The position numbers and the translations under genes were made by a program. The notes beneath the pieces were generated by a model. The model was not told the DNA's origin, did not search any database, and saw only the letters and a list, made by a program, of their open reading frames with translations. From Parabacteroides timonensis (lineage in GTDB: Bacteria > Bacteroidota > Bacteroidia > Bacteroidales > Tannerellaceae): a stretch of DNA of 64,000 nucleotides. The DNA is taken from contig NZ_LT669940.1 of NCBI RefSeq assembly GCF_900128505.1, positions 1,088,883 through 1,152,882 on the forward strand, in the 5' to 3' direction. Shown here piece by piece: positions 60,329-64,000 of this stretch; within the stretch, counting starts at the first letter, position 1; every line of letters starts with the position of its first letter.

Positions 60329-61387
60329 ATGGTGAAAGATTGGATCAAAAGGATACGTATTCGCTGGATTGTTCTGGTCGTATGCCTGATTTTGATATGG
60401 GTTATAATGGCTTTGCCTGCATGGGGAGAAGGTTATGCCCGTACGATTTATCCATTCTTTTCGGCTGTCTTGTCACGTATATCTTCTGTCTTTCCTTTTT
60501 CCATAGGCGATTGTTTTATTTACGGAAGTATTGCCGGGTTGGTTATCTATTGGGTATATGCTATTGTGAAACGACGCTCATGGAAAATGGTAATCGGACG
60601 TACTGTCGAATATCTGTTATGGGTTTATATCTGGTTTTACATGGCTTGGGGGTTAAACTATTTCCGGGAGAACTTTTTTGACCGGACAGAGATCCCTTAC
60701 CTTGCCTATTCGGAAGACGATTTCCGTTCTTTCCTGTCGGCTTATACCGACTCGTTGAATGCTTCTTTTACTCCTGTGGAAAAGATCGACCAGGCAGTTG
60801 TGGCAGAGAAAGTAGAAAGCGGCTATCGCGAAATAGCCGGACAATTCGGCCTGGTTTCTCCTGCCGCTTATCTTCATCCGAAGCCGATGCTGATCCCATC
60901 CCTGATGAGCGGTGTCGGGGTATTGGGATATATAGGCCCTTTTTTCATCGAATATAATCTGAATCCGGATCTCCTTCCGGTACAGTATCCTTTTACTTAT
61001 GCGCATGAAATGGCGCATGTCCTGGGAATTTCCAGTGAAGCGGAAGCCAACCTGTACGGATTTCTGGTATGTTCCCGTTCAGGTAATCCTGAAATACGCT
61101 TCTCCGCCTATTTTGCCCTCTTGCCTTATGTGTTGGGGAATGCTTATCAGTTATTGCCGGAAGACGAATTCAAGCAATGGACGGAGACGATATCCCCGGA
61201 AGTAAAAAAGGCTTACAACGATAAGGTAGCTTATTGGCAGGCACTGTATAATCCGACAATCGGTGAGATCCAGGATACCGTTTACAACTGGTTCCTGAAA
61301 GGAAATAATATCCCTTCCGGACGGAAGAATTATTCGGAAGTCGTGGCCCTCTTGATGGCAGTTAATGCATCACAGCCGGAAAAATAA
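60329..61387 (+). CDS. DUF3810 membrane protein with HEMAH metalloprotease-like motif
   Basis: About 352 residues from ATG 60329; a GTG at 60320 immediately after the metH stop would give three more. Three N-terminal membrane helices (IVLVVCLILIWVIMALPAW, FSIGDCFIYGSIAGLVIYWVYAIV, VEYLLWVYIWFYMAWGLNYF) are followed by a soluble domain with YAHEMAHVLGISSEAEANL: the HExxH (His226, Glu227, His230) and a later Glu look like a zinc site. The family has no proven activity. It overlaps or abuts metH, so it is probably on the same transcript. Confidence 0.8.
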   Translation: MVKDWIKRIRIRWIVLVVCLILIWVIMALPAWGEGYARTIYPFFSAVLSRISSVFPFSIGDCFIYGSIAGLVIYWVYAIVKRRSWKMVIGRTVEYLLWVYIWFYMAWGLNYFRENFFDRTEIPYLAYSEDDFRSFLSAYTDSLNASFTPVEKIDQAVVAEKVESGYREIAGQFGLVSPAAYLHPKPMLIPSLMSGVGVLGYIGPFFIEYNLNPDLLPVQYPFTYAHEMAHVLGISSEAEANLYGFLVCSRSGNPEIRFSAYFALLPYVLGNAYQLLPEDEFKQWTETISPEVKKAYNDKVAYWQALYNPTIGEIQDTVYNWFLKGNNIPSGRKNYSEVVALLMAVNASQPEK

Positions 61388-61420
61388 TTGGCCGGTCAAA
61401 GCTTGAATGAAATATTTTCC

Positions 61421-61428
61421 TACATTTG
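61421..61428 (+). promoter_or_regulatory. Candidate -7 element of the TlpA-like gene
   Basis: TACATTTG matches TAnnTTTG, 51 bases before the ATG. Confidence 0.45.
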
Positions 61429-61478
61429 TAACGGCTTCTTCTACAATAGATTTTATATAATACTTTAAAGCTAATAGA

Positions 61479-62921
61479 ATGAAAAATCAAGTACTAGCAT
61501 ATATGCTGACCGGTATTGCTGCTTTAGGACTGGCTAGTTGTACTCCGCAATCGACGACTATTGAAGGAAAAGTCTCGAATATTTCCGGTAATACCATCAT
61601 CTATTGGCCGACAGCGGATGGTGTATATAACTCTACCCAGCGGGATACACTGTTTGTACAGGCGGATAGTACGTATCATATAACGCTTCCTGGTAACGGG
61701 AATGAAAAAATATCTTTTTACGTCTATGGACAGAGATATCTAGGGACGATATATGTAGGACCCGGAACGAATAAGCTCGATATTGATGCCTCCCTTGAAA
61801 ACTCCTTGAACATAGAGAATAAACTGGTGAAAGAGAATGAAATTGTGAAGGAGCTTTCCCGGGTGCAGGAGGATGTTTTCAATTTAAGAGCCCGTAAAGG
61901 CGACGTTTTCGACGTAGAAAAAGATACGGTGGCCTCTTCTGTTTATCAAAAGTTGACCGATTATGGGGTGTCGATTGAACAGAAAATAGTCGGTGTAGAT
62001 GATCTCTTTAAGAAAAGAGCCATTCAGGATATACGTATGCAGATGCTATTGGCTTTTATGAACCAGTATTTCGGGATCAATTACCGGGGATCGGAAGATG
62101 CGAAGAAGGAGTGGGAGGCTGTTTATCCGAAAATGCTGGCGTATACAGATATAAACCAGCCGGAGAATGTATTTTCCGAAGCGTTCGCCGATGTCATAGG
62201 GAGTGCTGCCGGAATCGAACTATATATGAAGACCGGACAGCAGCCGGCCAGCCGGAATGAAAGTAATCAGAAATTGTTCGATTGGTATAAGGTTAACCTG
62301 AAAGGACGTGTACAGGAAGTTGCGATGAGTAATATTATCCTGGAAGATGCCTCGAACGAAAGCTTTTCTACCGATATCCCTTCCTTGTATGGAGAGTTTA
62401 AAGAATTGTATCCGTCCAGTAAGCTGATCCCTGCCCTGGATGAGGCTGTACAGAAAAATATTTTGTTCAACAAGCTTGATCTTCCGGAAGGTATCCATAT
62501 TTTGAATACGGACAGTGTACGTTCCTTTAAAGAAATAACCGACCGGTATTTGGGTAAAGTTATTTTTATAGATATCTGGGCTACCTGGTGTGGTCCCTGC
62601 CGTGCTTCGTTTGCCCATGTGAAACCCTTGCAGCAGTATGCAAAAGAAAATGACATCGTATTGTTGTATGTTTCTATCGACCGTCCGATGAATGCGGATC
62701 TATGGAAAAAGATGGCCGGCTATTACGACCTTAAAGGCGATCATGTTATTATTAATGAGTATTTTAGGATGGATATCTATAACACCTATGGCAATAACGG
62801 AATGTTAAGTATCCCTCATTGTGCCATTATCAACAAAAAAGGAGAACTGCAATTTAAAGGAGCCGCAAGCCCTGAAAATATGGATAAGCTGGCTGAACAG
62901 TTGCAGGAAGCGGCCCAATAA
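61479..62921 (+). CDS. TlpA-like thiol-disulfide lipoprotein
   Basis: A 480-residue lipoprotein (signal ending LGLASC, about Cys21). Residues about 25-110 form a beta-sandwich of the DUF4369 type (TIEGKVSNISGNTIIYWPTADGVYNSTQRDTLFVQADST), then a helical linker. The C-terminal 130 residues form a thioredoxin domain with WCGPC (Cys371, Cys374) in FIDIWATWCGPCRASF. It reduces or swaps disulfides outside the inner membrane. It is convergent to the sigma gene at 62955. Confidence 0.88.
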   Translation: MKNQVLAYMLTGIAALGLASCTPQSTTIEGKVSNISGNTIIYWPTADGVYNSTQRDTLFVQADSTYHITLPGNGNEKISFYVYGQRYLGTIYVGPGTNKLDIDASLENSLNIENKLVKENEIVKELSRVQEDVFNLRARKGDVFDVEKDTVASSVYQKLTDYGVSIEQKIVGVDDLFKKRAIQDIRMQMLLAFMNQYFGINYRGSEDAKKEWEAVYPKMLAYTDINQPENVFSEAFADVIGSAAGIELYMKTGQQPASRNESNQKLFDWYKVNLKGRVQEVAMSNIILEDASNESFSTDIPSLYGEFKELYPSSKLIPALDEAVQKNILFNKLDLPEGIHILNTDSVRSFKEITDRYLGKVIFIDIWATWCGPCRASFAHVKPLQQYAKENDIVLLYVSIDRPMNADLWKKMAGYYDLKGDHVIINEYFRMDIYNTYGNNGMLSIPHCAIINKKGELQFKGAASPENMDKLAEQLQEAAQ

Positions 62922-62954
62922 GTTTTAAATAGCATATAGAGTTTCAATAAGCCT

Positions 62955-63545
62955 TTACGAAAGCAGGTTTTTGGGAAATAATAATAAGATTAACGGTAAG
63001 TAATCTTTTAAGCTAACCCGTAGCTGTTTCAAGGCTTGTTGGATTCGGTAATTCACAGTTTGGGTCGATACCTGTAAAATCTCGGCAATCTCCTTGTAAC
63101 TTTTATTTTCGAAGCGGTGCATGACAAAAGCTTCCCGATAGCTGGCGGGTAAAGCTTGTATTGCCTGGCTGATATGTTTCTTCAATTCTTCCGTCTGCGT
63201 GAAATCGTTGTCTTGCAGCATTTCCAGCATATACTCATAGTAACGTGTCTCTGCCCTCAGTTGCGACTGCTGGCGGGTAAGCTGGTTGATACTTCTGTGA
63301 TAGACTGTTTTGTACAGATACTGGCTGAAAGAGGTATTGAATATTTGTGCCTCCCTGTTTTCCCATAACCATAACATGATATCCTGCACGATCTCTTCGG
63401 CATCTTCCAGACTGACAAACCGGTTTGCATACGTACACAACATCGGGTAGTATCTTCTGAATAAGGTACCATAGGCTTTTTTATCTCCACGTTGCATGGC
63501 CGATAACAGAAATGAATCGTCTATTGCTTGTGAGGGCTTTTTCAT
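62955..63545 (-). CDS. ECF-type RNA polymerase sigma-70 factor, Bacteroidetes type
   Basis: A 196-residue ECF sigma: DKKAYGTLFRRYYPMLCTYANRFVSLEDAEEIVQDIMLWLWENR in region 2, LPASYREAFVMHRFENKSYKEIAEILQVSTQTVNYRIQQAL in region 4, and the hydrophobic tail YLPLILLLFP. It is divergent from the FecR gene that starts at 63669, unlike the co-directional order in PUL1 and PUL2. A TAACTTTG element lies at 63565-63572 on its strand. Confidence 0.93.
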   Translation of the reverse strand: MKKPSQAIDDSFLLSAMQRGDKKAYGTLFRRYYPMLCTYANRFVSLEDAEEIVQDIMLWLWENREAQIFNTSFSQYLYKTVYHRSINQLTRQQSQLRAETRYYEYMLEMLQDNDFTQTEELKKHISQAIQALPASYREAFVMHRFENKSYKEIAEILQVSTQTVNYRIQQALKQLRVSLKDYLPLILLLFPKNLLS

Positions 63546-63564
63546 ACAACTGTCTCCTTGTCGG

Positions 63565-63572
63565 CAAAGTTA
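63565..63572 (-). promoter_or_regulatory. Candidate -7 element of the sigma gene at 62955
   Basis: TAACTTTG on the minus strand matches TAnnTTTG, 20 bases before the ATG. The rest of the 63546-63668 gap is AT-rich. Confidence 0.45.
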
Positions 63573-63668
63573 GCTTTTTTGTTGAATAAAAAAAATATCA
63601 AAAAAAAGTGGACTTTCGTTTAGTAATCCGTCGGAGTTCCCTTGTCTAATATATAAACAGGCATAAAA

Positions 63669-64000
63669 ATGAAAATGGAAACATTTAATATAGATCAGAT
63701 AGAAGAACTTCTTCCCCGGTATTGTTCCGGCGAGGCGACGGTAGAGGAATGTCGGATGGTGGAGGAATGGATCGGGCAATCGGAAGATAATTACCGGATT
63801 GTCAAACAAATCTATGCCATCGATCAGGTAATGGGTACGGCACAGATGGAATCGAAGGTGAATACCGAAAAGGCTTTAGCATCTGTTTGTGGCAGAATGA
63901 CAAAGAAGTCCCAAGTAAACATGTTTACTTGGCTGCAACGCGTTGCAGCCATCCTCTTTATCCCTCTTCTTATTATTTGGGGGATCGAACATTTTACTCC
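63669..64000 (+). CDS. FecR-family anti-sigma factor (N-terminal part, cut by window edge)
   Basis: From ATG 63669 the frame stays open to the edge: METFNIDQIEELLPRYCSGE, then EECRMVEEWIGQSEDNYRIV, then a membrane helix at about residues 89-104 (VAAILFIPLLIIW). The rest of the FecR domain is outside. The short cytoplasmic helical part and one membrane helix match FecR anti-sigmas. It is most likely the partner of the divergent sigma gene and the start of a third SusC/SusD-type locus to the right. Confidence 0.85.
   Translation, partial: MKMETFNIDQIEELLPRYCSGEATVEECRMVEEWIGQSEDNYRIVKQIYAIDQVMGTAQMESKVNTEKALASVCGRMTKKSQVNMFTWLQRVAAILFIPLLIIWGIEHFT

Noticed and set aside
1..64000. CRISPR arrays, insertion sequences, integrases or phage genes
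   Set aside because: No repeat-spacer pattern, transposase, integrase or phage structural protein was seen on either strand.

Overview
The window is chromosomal DNA from a gut-type member of the Bacteroidales, most like Parabacteroides or a close relative. This rests on paired SusC/SusD outer-membrane proteins, FecR anti-sigma and ECF sigma pairs, NigD-like lipoproteins, a TAnnTTTG-type -7 element in front of many genes, and weak Shine-Dalgarno sequences. The genus is inferred from protein style; no search was run.

Layout. 1-11069 (minus strand) is a complete ECF-sigma/anti-sigma polysaccharide utilisation locus (PUL1), transcribed sigma - FecR - SusC - SusD - GH84 - MBL-fold hydrolase - GH3 (cut by the window edge). 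The GH84 and GH3 enzymes suggest an N-acetylglucosamine-containing host glycan. 11275-11452 (minus) is a strong candidate structured RNA with its own promoter and terminator. 11618-13926 (minus) is a housekeeping trio: rRNA methyltransferase, DEDD exonuclease and DUF5063 protein. 14182-21821 (plus) is an accessory block: an unknown protein, a truncated beta-propeller lipoprotein, a very large alpha-2-macroglobulin-like protein and a lipoprotein with a TonB C-terminal-like domain. 21920-31524 (plus) is a second ECF-controlled locus (PUL2): sigma - AlkC-like DNA glycosylase - FecR - SusC - SusD - Ser-type sulfatase, probably for a sulfated glycan. 31712-37447 carries ftsK, a LolA-like protein, trxB and a GHL10 glycosidase-like protein. 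37495-40721 looks like a metal-handling module: a Cys-rich HYC_CC_PP-type protein, a TonB-dependent receptor and a periplasmic HMA protein. 40877-43498 holds an ECF sigma factor, a membrane protein that appears to join an anti-sigma-like segment to a beta-barrel, and a NigD-like lipoprotein. 43554-47974 holds thioredoxin, a membrane-anchored XRE regulator, a PepSY-like repeat lipoprotein and a GNAT-YoaP fusion. Two tRNA-Asp genes follow. 48513-54501 is biosynthetic: hisH-hisA-hisF-hisIE, a lone FtsE-like ATPase, aspartate kinase and lysA. 54642-62921 carries a second NigD-like lipoprotein, a Yip1 protein, smpB, metH, a DUF3810 protein and a TlpA-like lipoprotein. The window ends in a divergent ECF sigma / FecR pair, the FecR gene running off the edge.

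The most interesting signal is in the fecR-susC gaps of the two PULs, which read in opposite directions. Both gaps share four things in the same order and almost the same spacing: (1) an identical 15-base block that includes GTATTAAC, then 16 bases, then TATGA, which looks like the ECF-sigma target promoter; (2) a hairpin just after the predicted transcription start; (3) on the opposite strand, a TAnnTTTG element that overlaps the susC start codon; (4) an opposite-strand T-run after the hairpin. Each gap can therefore encode a roughly 75-85 nt antisense RNA covering the susC leader, in the manner of the DonS family of Bacteroides. The shared promoter motif suggests that two different sigma factors may recognise similar sites.
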